A stretch of DNA of 36,478 nucleotides from UMGS687 sp964383665 (GCA_964383665.1 CAYLHO010000006.1:1-36478); one strand, 5' to 3'; positions 1 through 7,622 are shown, counted from the first letter of the stretch. A program made the numbers and translations. The notes: a model not told the origin generated them from the sequence alone.

Positions 1-7
1 CGGCGCT

Positions 8-51
8 AAAAAACAACGACACTGCGTTGTTTTTCTTAACGCTTAGTTCGA
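8..51. repeat. 44-bp dispersed repeat, copy 1 (tRNA-flanking)
   Basis: This block is identical to positions 7623-7666. It holds a perfect hairpin (AAAAACAACG, 6-nt loop, CGTTGTTTTT) that could terminate transcription in either direction, then CTTAACGCTTA and the start of a box, GTTCGAATCCC at 46-56. The box is an exact inverted copy of the T-arm half of the adjacent tRNA-Arg (121-131). Both copies lie beyond the terminator of a minus-strand tRNA gene. The origin is unknown. Confidence 0.8.
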
Positions 52-70
52 ATCCCAATGTTTTTGAGAC

Positions 71-98
71 ATAAAAAAAACTATGCGTTAACATAGTT
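71..98 (-). terminator. Rho-independent terminator of tRNA-Arg
   Basis: On the minus strand the sequence AACTATG, a 6-nt loop and CATAGTT is followed by a run of T. It begins about 10 nt after the tRNA CCA end. A 29-nt stretch (71-99) that includes it recurs identically at 36208-36236, also beside a tRNA 3' end. Confidence 0.85.
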
Positions 99-107
99 CT
101 TATCATT

Positions 108-184
108 TGGTGCGCCAGAAGGGATTCGAACCCCTGACCTTTGCCTTAGAAGGGCACTGCTCTATCCAACTGAGCTACTAGCGC
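108..184 (-). tRNA. tRNA-Arg (anticodon TCT)
   Basis: A full cloverleaf can be drawn. The acceptor GCGCTAG pairs with CTGGCGC, the D-arm is GCTC/GAGC, the anticodon loop is CTTCTAA (anticodon TCT, reads AGA/AGG) and the T-arm contains GGTTCGAATCC. The discriminator is A at 111 and CCA is encoded at 108-110. A terminator follows at once. Confidence 0.95.
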
Positions 185-247
185 ATTTCCAAATGCTTTG
201 TTATATTAGCACAGCCGGAAAAAAAAGTCAATGAATTATCTTATTTT

Positions 248-1060
248 TTAACAATTTTCTTCAATTGAATTTGAAAGTTCAAAAAATTTTGAATGTTTTT
301 TTGCTTTATCAATAATTTTTTCGGTTATAACCTGCATATCTTTAACAACAATTTCGCCGTTTAACCCCAAAATCGTTTTGTTTGCCCGTTTGCCAATAAT
401 GGATTTTGAACTTGAAATTTTTTGCGGAAATAAAATTCCTTTTTCATTTAAATTTTCAAGTTTTCCTTCAATAATTCTTTCCTTTGAAAAACTTTGCTCA
501 TTAAAATTATTGCTTATTATTGGGAATGCGTTTTCAATATCCTTTTCGTTAAGAATTGAAACTTTAATTTCTGGCAAGTTTTCAGAAATAATTTTTTGAT
601 TTTTTGGCTTAAATCTTGCAACACCAGAAGTTGATTTAAGGTCAAAAACAACAACATCTTCTCCAACTGTTGCAAGATATGAAACCGGAATTGCAACCCC
701 GCTTTCTGTTTCAAAAACAGAAACAGAAAAATGCTCGTCAAAAAAGCAATCAACAATTTTGCCAAGACAATTTCCCTGTGTTGTTAACGCCGTTTTAAAA
801 ATGAAGCTTTGAACCTCGATTGAATTTCCTTGCAAAATTGAAATTTCATCGAAGTTTTTTATTGTCAAACTGTTTTCACCAATTGAATATATTTTGTTAA
901 CAGGAAGAAAAAAGTCACTGCTGGAATCATCATTAAAAACAATAAAACCTGAAATTTTCTTTGTTTTTAAATTGAAAACAAAACTGTTAATTGAGCCAAC
1001 ATACGCTCCCTCAAACAAACTGTAAACTGGCATGGAAATTATTTCCGAAGTTTTTTGCAT
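248..1060 (-). CDS. PRC-barrel domain protein
   Basis: The protein has 270 residues. Residues 10-70 look like a PRC-barrel: a start resembling PVYSLFEGAYVG, then alternating beta strands with FIVFND and FFLPVNKIYSIG. A second copy is likely at about 95-145 (GNCLGKIVDCFF, then VAIPVSYLATVG), and a shorter related stretch lies at the C-terminus (GLNGEIVVKDMQVI). PRC-barrels occur in RimM and in small proteins tied to RNA or membranes, so the family does not fix a function. There is no signal peptide or membrane segment. The start is supported by GGGAGG six nt upstream of ATG. It is divergent from the SPFH gene at 1182, which may or may not be related in function. Confidence 0.65.
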   Translation of the reverse strand: MQKTSEIISMPVYSLFEGAYVGSINSFVFNLKTKKISGFIVFNDDSSSDFFLPVNKIYSIGENSLTIKNFDEISILQGNSIEVQSFIFKTALTTQGNCLGKIVDCFFDEHFSVSVFETESGVAIPVSYLATVGEDVVVFDLKSTSGVARFKPKNQKIISENLPEIKVSILNEKDIENAFPIISNNFNEQSFSKERIIEGKLENLNEKGILFPQKISSSKSIIGKRANKTILGLNGEIVVKDMQVITEKIIDKAKKHSKFFELSNSIEENC

Positions 1061-1130
1061 CGTCGCCTCCCTAAAACATTTTAAGCAATTAATTTAATTT
1101 ATTTTTCCGATTTAGAATTTATGCTATCAC

Positions 1131-1159
1131 TTGCATTATTCGCGCTTTTATGCTATATT
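1131..1159 (+). promoter_or_regulatory. Sigma-A-type promoter of the SPFH gene
   Basis: TTGCAT at 1131-1136, a 17-nt spacer and TATATT at 1154-1159, with TGC just upstream of the -10 box (extended -10). Transcription would begin near 1166, about 16 nt before the chosen ATG. This argues against the longer reading frame that opens at 1131. Confidence 0.7.
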
Positions 1160-1181
1160 TATTAAAAATAGGGAGATAAAC

Positions 1182-2162
1182 ATGTGCTTTGGAAAAACAA
1201 AATTTGTTAAAACAAATTTAAATATACCCTCAAAAGAACTAATTTTCTTTCAAGATTTCAAAAGAAATCGAATATATTTTGGAACGCAAATTAACGTTCC
1301 AAGAAATTTCTCTTTTGTAATTTCAAAAGATGAAAAAGTTTTCGATGTTGTTAAAGAAAGTTTTATTATTTCGCCAAAAGATCTTCCTTTAACAACTCAA
1401 TATTTAAAATTATATAAACTTAATAAAAAAGGAAGAATGCCAAAATATTTTGATGCGGAAGCCTATTTCGTCAACCAAAACACGAAGTCTGGCTTTGCAT
1501 TTGAAACTCCTTCAATTGAACTTGAGGACCATGAATTTGGTGTTTATTCAGTCAAAGTTAATGGCGAAATAACATTTAAAATTTCAAATCCAAAAGGTTT
1601 CGTTGAGTTCCTTCTTCCAAAAATGGGAATCATAAGTTCAATTCAAACACAAAAAATTTTAGAAAATCTCGTTAACGAAAGAATTGCAAGAATAATTGAA
1701 AAAGAAAACCCAACGGCAAGAAATTTGTTTAACAAAAATGAAAGTGTTTTAAAAATTGTTTTCGAAAAACTTGGAAAATGGCTTGACGAAATTGGAATTG
1801 AACTTTTAAGCATCAACCTTGTTTCGTCGAAGTTCCCTCAAAAAATTTCCTCAACCCTTTCCTCTTCAGAGGTTAACCCAAGCAATTCCGGAATTTTCAG
1901 CGGACTTTCGTTTGAGGAGTGGCAAGCAAATAACCCAAGCGAATTAAAAGAAAAAGTTGTTAAAAACAAATTTGTTACAATAACCCCAACAGGAAACAAA
2001 AATGGACCTTTCTTTAAGGAAAGCATGGCGCCATATTTCTTTGAAGATGAACCAAAAGAAGAACCAACAAAAAAACAAAAACGTTCGCTTTGGCGCGGCG
2101 TTGACGACATTGCTCGAGAAGAAAAATCAAAGCGAATTGTCGATCTCGATTCAGAAGATTAA
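1182..2162 (+). CDS. SPFH/band-7 domain protein
   Basis: The protein has 326 residues. The first 200 or so read as an SPFH (band 7/prohibitin-like) domain of the soluble YdjI type: a short Cys-containing start, beta-rich middle, then a helical part (LVNERIARIIE) and LDEIGIELLSINL. The C-terminal 100 residues are low-complexity and charged (DEPKEEPTKKQKR). There is no transmembrane segment at the N-terminus, unlike HflK/HflC or flotillin. SPFH proteins form membrane-associated rings or scaffolds; the role of this subgroup is not established. The start at 1182 is chosen because GGGAG lies 6 nt upstream and the promoter at 1131-1159 excludes the upstream frame. Confidence 0.65.
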   Translation: MCFGKTKFVKTNLNIPSKELIFFQDFKRNRIYFGTQINVPRNFSFVISKDEKVFDVVKESFIISPKDLPLTTQYLKLYKLNKKGRMPKYFDAEAYFVNQNTKSGFAFETPSIELEDHEFGVYSVKVNGEITFKISNPKGFVEFLLPKMGIISSIQTQKILENLVNERIARIIEKENPTARNLFNKNESVLKIVFEKLGKWLDEIGIELLSINLVSSKFPQKISSTLSSSEVNPSNSGIFSGLSFEEWQANNPSELKEKVVKNKFVTITPTGNKNGPFFKESMAPYFFEDEPKEEPTKKQKRSLWRGVDDIAREEKSKRIVDLDSED

Positions 2163-2191
2163 AAAAACAGGATTTAATTCCTGTTTTTTTT
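2163..2191. terminator. Bidirectional terminator between SPFH gene and ftsY
   Basis: AAAAACAGGA, a 6-nt loop and TCCTGTTTTTTT form a hairpin with A and T tracts on both sides. It lies directly after the plus-strand SPFH stop codon and directly after the minus-strand ftsY stop codon, so it can serve both convergent genes. Confidence 0.85.
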
Positions 2192-3101
2192 AAAATATGT
2201 TTTCAACAAATTCTTTTGAATTAAACTCCTCAAGGTCGTCAATCCCCTCGCCAACCCCAACATAATAAACCGGAAGTTTAAGCGTTTTTGCAATTGTTAT
2301 TATAATTCCACCTTTTGCTGTCCCATCAAGTTTTGTTAAAATTATTCCATCAAGTTTGATAAACTCATTAAAATTTTCAATTTGACTTATTGCATTTTGT
2401 CCCGTTGTTGCATCGATAACAATAAGATTATATCGGTTTGCCTCTGGATATTCCTTATCAATTATCCTGTCAATTTTTGCAAGCTCGTTCATAAGATTTT
2501 CTTTTGTGTGGAGTCGACCTGCCGTGTCAACCAAGAGAACGTCTGTTTTCTTTGCCTTTGCGCTTGCAATTCCATCGTAAACAACTGCCCCAGCATCTGC
2601 TCCTTCCGCATGTTTAATGATTCTAACTTTCGACCTGTTTGCCCACATTGTAAGTTGTTCGGCAGCAGCTGCGCGGAAAGTGTCGGCGGCAACAAGGCAA
2701 ACTTCCTTTCCGTCTTTTTTAAGGTTGCTTGCAAGTTTCCCAAGCGAAGTTGTTTTTCCAACTCCATTAACGCCAATAACCGAAACAATTGCAGGTGTTT
2801 TAAAAAGACAACCATCAGTTTTTTCAACTTTAACTTCATCAAAAATTGAGATTAAAATTTCCTTAAGTGCCTCACGAACATCGTTTGAGGTTCTAATTTT
2901 GTTCTTTCTTGCATAAACGCGAAGTTCGTCAACAATTTCAATGCTTGCTTTTGCGCCAATATCTGATGAAATTAAAACATCTTCAAGTTCCTCAAAAAAC
3001 TCGTCGTCAAGTTCTCCTCCGCTCAAGATTGCATCAAACTTGCGCGAAATTGATTCCTTTGTTTTTTTAAGCGCATTTGCAATTTTTTTAAACAATCCCA
3101 T
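2190..3101 (-). CDS. ftsY: Signal recognition particle receptor FtsY
   Basis: This is the SRP receptor GTPase, which docks SRP-ribosome complexes at the membrane and hands them to SecYEG. The protein has 303 residues: a short N-terminal helical bundle (N domain, to about residue 85), then the G domain with GVNGVGKTT (P-loop), DTFRAAAAEQL, DTAGR, TKLDGTAKGG and a closing GVGEGIDDL. It lacks the long acidic A domain of the E. coli protein, as usual for Gram-positives, and starts with MGLFKK. That ATG at 3101 has GGGAG upstream; an earlier in-frame start at 3143 would overlap pcrA. It lies 19 nt after pcrA, probably in one transcript. Confidence 0.96.
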   Translation of the reverse strand: MGLFKKIANALKKTKESISRKFDAILSGGELDDEFFEELEDVLISSDIGAKASIEIVDELRVYARKNKIRTSNDVREALKEILISIFDEVKVEKTDGCLFKTPAIVSVIGVNGVGKTTSLGKLASNLKKDGKEVCLVAADTFRAAAAEQLTMWANRSKVRIIKHAEGADAGAVVYDGIASAKAKKTDVLLVDTAGRLHTKENLMNELAKIDRIIDKEYPEANRYNLIVIDATTGQNAISQIENFNEFIKLDGIILTKLDGTAKGGIIITIAKTLKLPVYYVGVGEGIDDLEEFNSKEFVENIF

Positions 3102-3120
3102 AATGTTTTCTCCCAATTGA

Positions 3121-5364
3121 TTAAATTTTTTGAAGAGGTGCAATCTCTGTTAAAAGAGTTTTAACCCCAAGTTTTCCAAAATCAATGTCAATGAATTGCC
3201 CATCAACACTTTTAACAACTCCAACCCCAAATTTTGGGTGGCTAACCTTGTTGCCAGAAACAAAATGTTTTTCTGGTTTCGGGTTTGAAGAAATGTATTC
3301 TTCATATTTTGTTTTCTCTTGTTTCTTGAATGGATTATAAGAATATGTTGAAGTTTCTTCCCTAACACTTTCTGTTTCGATGTTATAAGATTTTGGAACG
3401 GAATATTGAGGAGATGAATATGTTTGCCTTGAAAGAGATGGCATAACATAGTACTCGGGTTTTGAAAGTCCAAGTTCCTTTAAGAAGCGACTGTCAATTT
3501 CATATTCTCTTCGTCCATAAAGAAAACGCGTTTTGCATCGAGAAAGCATCAAATTTTCTTTTGCACGTGTTATTGCAACATACATAAGCCTGCGCTCTTC
3601 TTCCATGTCATCTGGGTTGTCATATGCACGAGAAATTGGGAAAATCTTTTCCTCAAGCCCAACGATGAAAACATATCGGAACTCAAGCCCCTTAACCGAA
3701 TGGATTGTTGCAATTGTAACAGCATTTGTTTCGTCGTCCATTGTGTCGATATCGGAAACAAGAGTTACGCTTTCCAAAAAGTCTAAAAGCGTTCCGCTTT
3801 CATTGCTTTCGCAAAATTGCTTAACAGCGCCAAGGAAGTTGTCGATGTTAAGTTTCCTGTCAAGGTCTTCCTCGCTTCCGCTTGAATATGCACTTAAAAT
3901 TTCAAATTTATTTATAACATTAGAAACAAAATCATATAAATTTAGTTCGCTTTGAGAATTTTGAAGAGAAACAAAAGTTTGCTTAAAATTTTCAAATTTT
4001 TTAGCAATACCCAACGGCGCTCCAAGTTCTCCAAGTTTTAAAACCGTTTCAAGCATGCTCAAGTTGTTTTCATTTGCTAAAATGGAAAGGGAATTCAAAG
4101 CACTTTCGCCAATTCCTCTTTTTGGAAAATTCGCGATTCTTGAAAACGAAACATCATCTCGTGGATTCAAAAATAACCGCAAATATGAAATTACGTTTTT
4201 AATTTCAGCACGCTCAAAAAATTTGAACCCTCCAAAAATTCTGTGAGGAATGTTATACGACAAAAACTTTTCTTCAAAAGGATATGTTAACGCATTAAGC
4301 CTTGTTAAAACAGCAAAATCGCCATAGCAATATTTCCCGCTTCCAACAAGGTCATAAATTTCGCGAGCAACAATTTCTGCTTCTTCCTTTTCATCATAAA
4401 CAAGGCGAATTTCGGGCTCTTTCCCGCCTTCGTTTTCTGTCCAAAGGTTTTTATCAAGGCGAGATTTATTCTTTTTTATAAGCGAATTTGCAAGGCTTAA
4501 AATCTTTTTTGTTGAACGATAGTTTCTTTCAAGTTTAAAAACTTTAACGTTTTCAAAGTCTTTTTGAAAATCAAAAATATTTGAATAGTTTGCCCCGCGC
4601 CAAGTGTAGATGCATTGATCCTCGTCGCCAACAACAAAAATGTTTTTGTGTTTTCCAGCAAGAAGTTTAATAAGATCATATTGAACTTTGTTCGTGTCTT
4701 GGAACTCATCAACAAGGATATATTTAAAGCGGTTTTGATATTTTTCTAAAACTTCTGGAACGGTTGAAAGAAGTTGAAACGTTTTGTTTAAAAGGTCGTT
4801 AAAATCAAGTGCATTAGCTTTTTTAAGTTCTTCTTCATATTTTAAGAAAACTTTTTTTATTTGGTCAAAGTTTGAAAGATAGGAATACATTTTTTCATAT
4901 TCTAAAAGTGTCATATTGTTGTTTTTAAGGTTGGAGATGTGGAACACGATGTTCTTTTTAACGTCATCTTTTTCAACCCCAATTTCCGAATATATTTTCT
5001 TTAAAATCTTATCGGAATCTTGATCGGAATAAATCGTAAAATTTTTAGTGTATGAGCCAAGCGCCTCAATGTCGGTTCGTAAAATCCTTGCGCACATCGA
5101 GTGGAACGTTGAAATCCAAACAGCGCTTCCCTGCTCAATAAGTTTCTCGCAACGTTCTTTCATTTCTTTTGCTGCTTTATTCGTGAACGTTATTGCCAAA
5201 ATGTTGTATGGCAAAACAGCCTTTTCTTTAATTAAAAAGGCAATTCGATTTGTTAAAAGTTTTGTTTTTCCGCTTCCCGCGCCCGCCGTAACCAAAACAG
5301 CGCCTTCTGTTTGAAGAAGGGCTTGTTTTTGCTCGGGATTAAGTTGGTCTAAAATTTCACTCAC
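3121..5364 (-). CDS. pcrA: ATP-dependent DNA helicase PcrA (UvrD/Rep family)
   Basis: A superfamily 1A 3'-to-5' DNA helicase for repair and for clearing replication and transcription conflicts. The protein has 747 residues, normal for PcrA. Motifs in order: GAGSGKT (Walker A, near residue 27), TFHSMCAR, DEFQDTN (Walker B), GDEDQCIYTWRGA, RNYRST, TIHSVKGLEF and VAITRAKENL. The last 50 residues (HPKFGVGVVKSVDG) match the Tudor-like tail that binds RNA polymerase in Bacillus PcrA. The start codon is GTG. No Shine-Dalgarno sequence precedes it; instead an extended -10 (TGATATTAT) ends 6 nt upstream, so the mRNA may be leaderless. Confidence 0.95.
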   Translation of the reverse strand: MSEILDQLNPEQKQALLQTEGAVLVTAGAGSGKTKLLTNRIAFLIKEKAVLPYNILAITFTNKAAKEMKERCEKLIEQGSAVWISTFHSMCARILRTDIEALGSYTKNFTIYSDQDSDKILKKIYSEIGVEKDDVKKNIVFHISNLKNNNMTLLEYEKMYSYLSNFDQIKKVFLKYEEELKKANALDFNDLLNKTFQLLSTVPEVLEKYQNRFKYILVDEFQDTNKVQYDLIKLLAGKHKNIFVVGDEDQCIYTWRGANYSNIFDFQKDFENVKVFKLERNYRSTKKILSLANSLIKKNKSRLDKNLWTENEGGKEPEIRLVYDEKEEAEIVAREIYDLVGSGKYCYGDFAVLTRLNALTYPFEEKFLSYNIPHRIFGGFKFFERAEIKNVISYLRLFLNPRDDVSFSRIANFPKRGIGESALNSLSILANENNLSMLETVLKLGELGAPLGIAKKFENFKQTFVSLQNSQSELNLYDFVSNVINKFEILSAYSSGSEEDLDRKLNIDNFLGAVKQFCESNESGTLLDFLESVTLVSDIDTMDDETNAVTIATIHSVKGLEFRYVFIVGLEEKIFPISRAYDNPDDMEEERRLMYVAITRAKENLMLSRCKTRFLYGRREYEIDSRFLKELGLSKPEYYVMPSLSRQTYSSPQYSVPKSYNIETESVREETSTYSYNPFKKQEKTKYEEYISSNPKPEKHFVSGNKVSHPKFGVGVVKSVDGQFIDIDFGKLGVKTLLTEIAPLQKI

Positions 5365-5370
5365 GGAAAT

Positions 5371-5379
5371 ATAATATCA
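5371..5379 (-). promoter_or_regulatory. Extended -10 promoter placed for a leaderless pcrA mRNA
   Basis: On the minus strand TG-A-TATTAT ends 6 nt before the GTG of pcrA, so transcription should begin at or next to the start codon. The -35 region (TTTCTT at 17 nt) is poor, which the extended -10 could offset. Confidence 0.45.
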
Positions 5380-5404
5380 CATTTGCCACGCAAAAGAAAA
5401 GAAA

Positions 5405-5767
5405 TTAACCCACGTTTGAAAGTTCTTTTTCTTGTTCGAAGCGTTCTTTCATTTTCTTATATTTTTCAACCAAATTAAAAAGATATCTTTCTCTTTCGCT
5501 TGCCGACAAAGCCGAGAACTTCGACTTGTCAACAAGTTTTCCAATTGGGTTAATTATGTCCTCATTTTCGCTTAAAATTTCTTTAACTTTGCAATATAAC
5601 TTTTCGTCTTCTTTTCCGCTTAAAAGAACAAGTTTATAATCTGCAAGATATCCTCCGCTAACCACTTTCAACTCACCTTTCCCATTAATATAATTTCGAT
5701 TGCTCAATCGATTTTTTGCTTGACGTGCAAGTCTTTTAAGTGCATCACAACTGTAATTTTTCTCCAT
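5405..5767 (-). CDS. Hypothetical protein, 120 residues
   Basis: I do not recognise the family. The protein is soluble and charged. It has a basic N-terminal helix (residues 8-25, ALKRLARQAKNRL), a short beta-like centre (ELKVVSGGYLADYKLVLL) and a long C-terminal helix with coiled-coil character (residues 85-117). An excellent AAGGAGG sits 5 nt before the ATG, so it is very likely expressed. It lies 40 nt upstream of pcrA on the same strand and may be cotranscribed with it. Confidence 0.75.
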   Translation of the reverse strand: MEKNYSCDALKRLARQAKNRLSNRNYINGKGELKVVSGGYLADYKLVLLSGKEDEKLYCKVKEILSENEDIINPIGKLVDKSKFSALSASERERYLFNLVEKYKKMKERFEQEKELSNVG

Positions 5768-6010
5768 AAATACCTCCTTAAATTCATTTGTAGTGCCACG
5801 GGCAATTTTAAAGGAAAAACGAAAGGTTTTTAGATGAGAAAAAACGCCTTTTAAGTCGAAAAATAGGCGCTTTTACGCAACAATGACGAAAGCAAAAAAG
5901 CAATTATTTTTTACAACAAAAACCAACAAAAATGCGTCAATTTTTTCCAAAATTTTTCAACAAAATTTTGCAGGATTGAATAATAAAATTAAAAGTTCTT
6001 TTCAAATAGT

Positions 6011-6038
6011 TTGATAAAAATTTTTATTATGGTAATAT
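6011..6038 (+). promoter_or_regulatory. Promoter of the 17-residue-repeat protein gene
   Basis: TTGATA at 6011-6016, a 16-nt spacer, and TAATAT at 6033-6038 preceded by TGG (extended -10). The start site would fall near 6045, just before AAGGAGAAGG. The rest of the gap back to 5768 is A/T-rich with no convincing gene. Confidence 0.7.
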
Positions 6039-6057
6039 ATTAAAAAAGGAGAAGGAA

Positions 6058-6852
6058 ATGAAACTTTTTGATAAATTAAGAAAAGAAGATGAACCAATTT
6101 TCCATAAGGGCGAAAACGGGCTTGAAATAAAAGAAGGACGTCATTTTTTTGAAAACTGCGAAAACATAACCTTAACAGGAAAAGCAATTGCTCTTGAAAC
6201 AACAAACTCAACTTTTAATAACGTTTCAGGCAAAGCAAAAATTTTTGTTTTTAACAGCGGAAAAATTAAAAATCTTTCCGGAAAAGCCGTTGTTGGTCTT
6301 TTTAAGGAAGGCGAAATAACAAATGTTTTTGGGAATGCAGAACTAACAACTGTTAACAGCGCAAAAATTGACTATTTAAAAAACAAAACAAAAATTGGAA
6401 CGTTCAACAGCGGATCAATAATGTTCATGGACGACAAATCAAAAATAACAACATTTAACAACGGTTCAATTTTGTATATGCGCAACAATTCAAAAATTGG
6501 AACGCTTATAAACGGTGAAATTCTTGCCATGGAAGACAGTTCCCACATAACAACAATTATGAACGGAAAAATTGGGCAAGTTCTTAACAAAGCATTTGTT
6601 GGAACAATTAATGCAGGAGAAATTGAGAAGATTTGCGATTGCGCAAAAATTGCCTCACAAAACGATGGAACAATTGCTCTTCTTATGGGAAATGCAAAAA
6701 TTGATGCACAAATTCAAGGAAAAGTTACCTCATCTTGCGGAGACAGCGAAATAACATACGCTCAAAGCGGAACAAATAATTTTTCTGTAACTCTCCCACT
6801 TAAAGAGCAAAGCGTTAAGCAAAACGAAGCCGAAGAAAAGGCTGAAAATTAA
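6058..6852 (+). CDS. Repeat protein with about eleven 17-residue units (predicted beta-solenoid)
   Basis: I do not recognise a named family. The protein has 264 residues. From about residue 40 to 238 it is built of imperfect 17-residue units with the pattern (S/A)KI-x-T-x-N-x-G-x-I-x-x-M, for example KSKITTFNNGSILYMRN followed by NSKIGTLINGEILAMED. Regular I/V positions and turn-forming N-G pairs fit a right-handed beta-helix. The N-terminus (MKLFDKLRKEDE) and C-terminal 25 residues are charged and unrepetitive. No signal peptide or membrane segment is present, so it is probably cytoplasmic. It has its own promoter, a strong ribosome site and a terminator, and so is a single-gene unit. Confidence 0.8.
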   Translation: MKLFDKLRKEDEPIFHKGENGLEIKEGRHFFENCENITLTGKAIALETTNSTFNNVSGKAKIFVFNSGKIKNLSGKAVVGLFKEGEITNVFGNAELTTVNSAKIDYLKNKTKIGTFNSGSIMFMDDKSKITTFNNGSILYMRNNSKIGTLINGEILAMEDSSHITTIMNGKIGQVLNKAFVGTINAGEIEKICDCAKIASQNDGTIALLMGNAKIDAQIQGKVTSSCGDSEITYAQSGTNNFSVTLPLKEQSVKQNEAEEKAEN

Positions 6853-6854
6853 AA

Positions 6855-6882
6855 AACGAACGGATTTCCCGTTCTTTTTTTT
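6855..6882 (+). terminator. Terminator after the repeat-protein gene
   Basis: GAACGG, a 5-nt loop and CCGTTC are followed by eight T. The hairpin begins 5 nt after the stop codon and separates this gene from the SRP RNA promoter that starts at 6885. Confidence 0.88.
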
Positions 6883-6884
6883 GC

Positions 6885-6913
6885 TTTACATCTTGTTTTT
6901 CTTGTGCTATAAT
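6885..6913 (+). promoter_or_regulatory. Promoter of the SRP RNA gene
   Basis: TTTACA at 6885-6890, a 17-nt spacer and a consensus TATAAT at 6908-6913 with TGC before it. The start site should be near 6920, at the first base-paired residues of the SRP RNA. Confidence 0.85.
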
Positions 6914-6919
6914 TGCGTT

Positions 6920-7195
6920 AGCTGCACTAGGTGGGGAGCTAGCGGTGCCCTGAACTTGCAATCCGCTATAGCAAGACTGAATTAGTTGACTGCGGCAATT
7001 CCAAATTGACGGAATGAGTTATGGGTTTTGTGTTGAAATCAAGGTCTTAAGCATTGCTTTGCTGTGAACCATGTCAGGCCCTGACGGGAGCATCATTAAG
7101 CAGATTAAAGCAAGTGATTTAAGGAAACTTTGGTGGAGCAAAATTTATAATGGCTCGCCAATTTGGGTTGACAAATCAATTGTGCAGCGCGGCGA
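6920..7195 (+). ncRNA. ffs: Signal recognition particle RNA, large (Bacillus scRNA) type
   Basis: The 5' end carries the Alu-domain signature (GGTGGGGAGCTAGCGGTGCCCTG-like, from 6930) found in large Gram-positive SRP RNAs. The SRP54-binding domain IV is clear: ATGTCAGG at 7070-7077, then GGGAGCATCATTAAGCAG. The ends pair: GCTGCAC at 6921-6927 with GTGCAGC at 7182-7188 closes the long rod. At about 270 nt it is of the long class, not the 4.5S class. The RNA scaffolds Ffh and its GTPase partner FtsY, encoded 4 kb away. The exact 3' end is inferred from the terminator. Confidence 0.93.
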
Positions 7196-7208
7196 AAGCC
7201 GTTTTTTT
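7190..7208 (+). terminator. Terminator of the SRP RNA
   Basis: CGGC-GAAA-GCCG is followed by seven T. The GNRA loop and U tract are typical of a strong intrinsic terminator. It ends 8 nt before the minus-strand stop codon at 7217. Confidence 0.88.
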
Positions 7209-7216
7209 ATTGCAAT

Positions 7217-7585
7217 TTAAAAAAATTTTGAAATGTAAGCAGCGCCAAGAGAAACTCCAAAAATTAAAATTAAATAGAATGTTAAAAGAACAAATTTTTT
7301 AAATTTAAATTTCTTGTTGCTGTTTTTTTCTTCTTGTTCAACTTCAAAAATTCTTCGCCCCCTTGGAAGAGGCGAAACGCAAAAAACCTCATTATCGCTA
7401 TACTTAACCGAAACATACTCCCCCGATTTTAAGTAACCCATAAGCTGCGAAATGGTGTCGAAATCAACCTTAAATTTTTTTGGCATTAAACGAATTAGGT
7501 CGTCAACTTCCAAAACTCGATACGACCCTTCGTTGCATTCCTTATTAATAATTCTTAAAAGCGCCTCGCTTCGCTTGTCTAACAT
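7217..7585 (-). CDS. Small single-pass membrane protein with possible winged-helix N-terminus
   Basis: I do not recognise the family. The protein has 122 residues from ATG 7585. Residues 1-75 are helical with a short beta pair (GEYVSVKYSDNEVFCVSPLP) and could be a small winged-helix fold. A basic stretch (KKFKFKKF) is followed by one C-terminal membrane helix (FVLLTFYLILIFGVSLGAAYI), so the bulk should face the cytoplasm. No Shine-Dalgarno sequence is seen. A TAATAT sits 4 nt before this ATG, and a second in-frame ATG at 7591 overlaps it, so the later start on a leaderless mRNA is preferred with modest confidence. Confidence 0.65.
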   Translation of the reverse strand: MLDKRSEALLRIINKECNEGSYRVLEVDDLIRLMPKKFKVDFDTISQLMGYLKSGEYVSVKYSDNEVFCVSPLPRGRRIFEVEQEEKNSNKKFKFKKFVLLTFYLILIFGVSLGAAYISKFF

Positions 7586-7622
7586 AACCATATTATTTGC
7601 AAAATGTTAAAAATTAAAAGTG

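Noticed and set aside
36..60. A truncated plus-strand tRNA (GTTCGAATCCC)
   Set aside because: No acceptor or anticodon arm can be formed around it; it is better described as an inverted T-arm copy at the end of a repeat.
1131..1181. Longer start for the SPFH gene
   Set aside because: The first codons lie inside the predicted -35/-10 region, while ATG 1182 has a good GGGAG site.
2382..2916. Plus-strand open frames opposite ftsY
   Set aside because: They are antisense shadows of a clear FtsY frame, lack ribosome sites and have Cys/Phe-rich composition typical of reversed AT-rich genes.
6002..6211. Minus-strand 69-residue frame over the start of the repeat-protein gene
   Set aside because: It covers the promoter and start of a well-supported plus-strand gene and has no ribosome site of its own.
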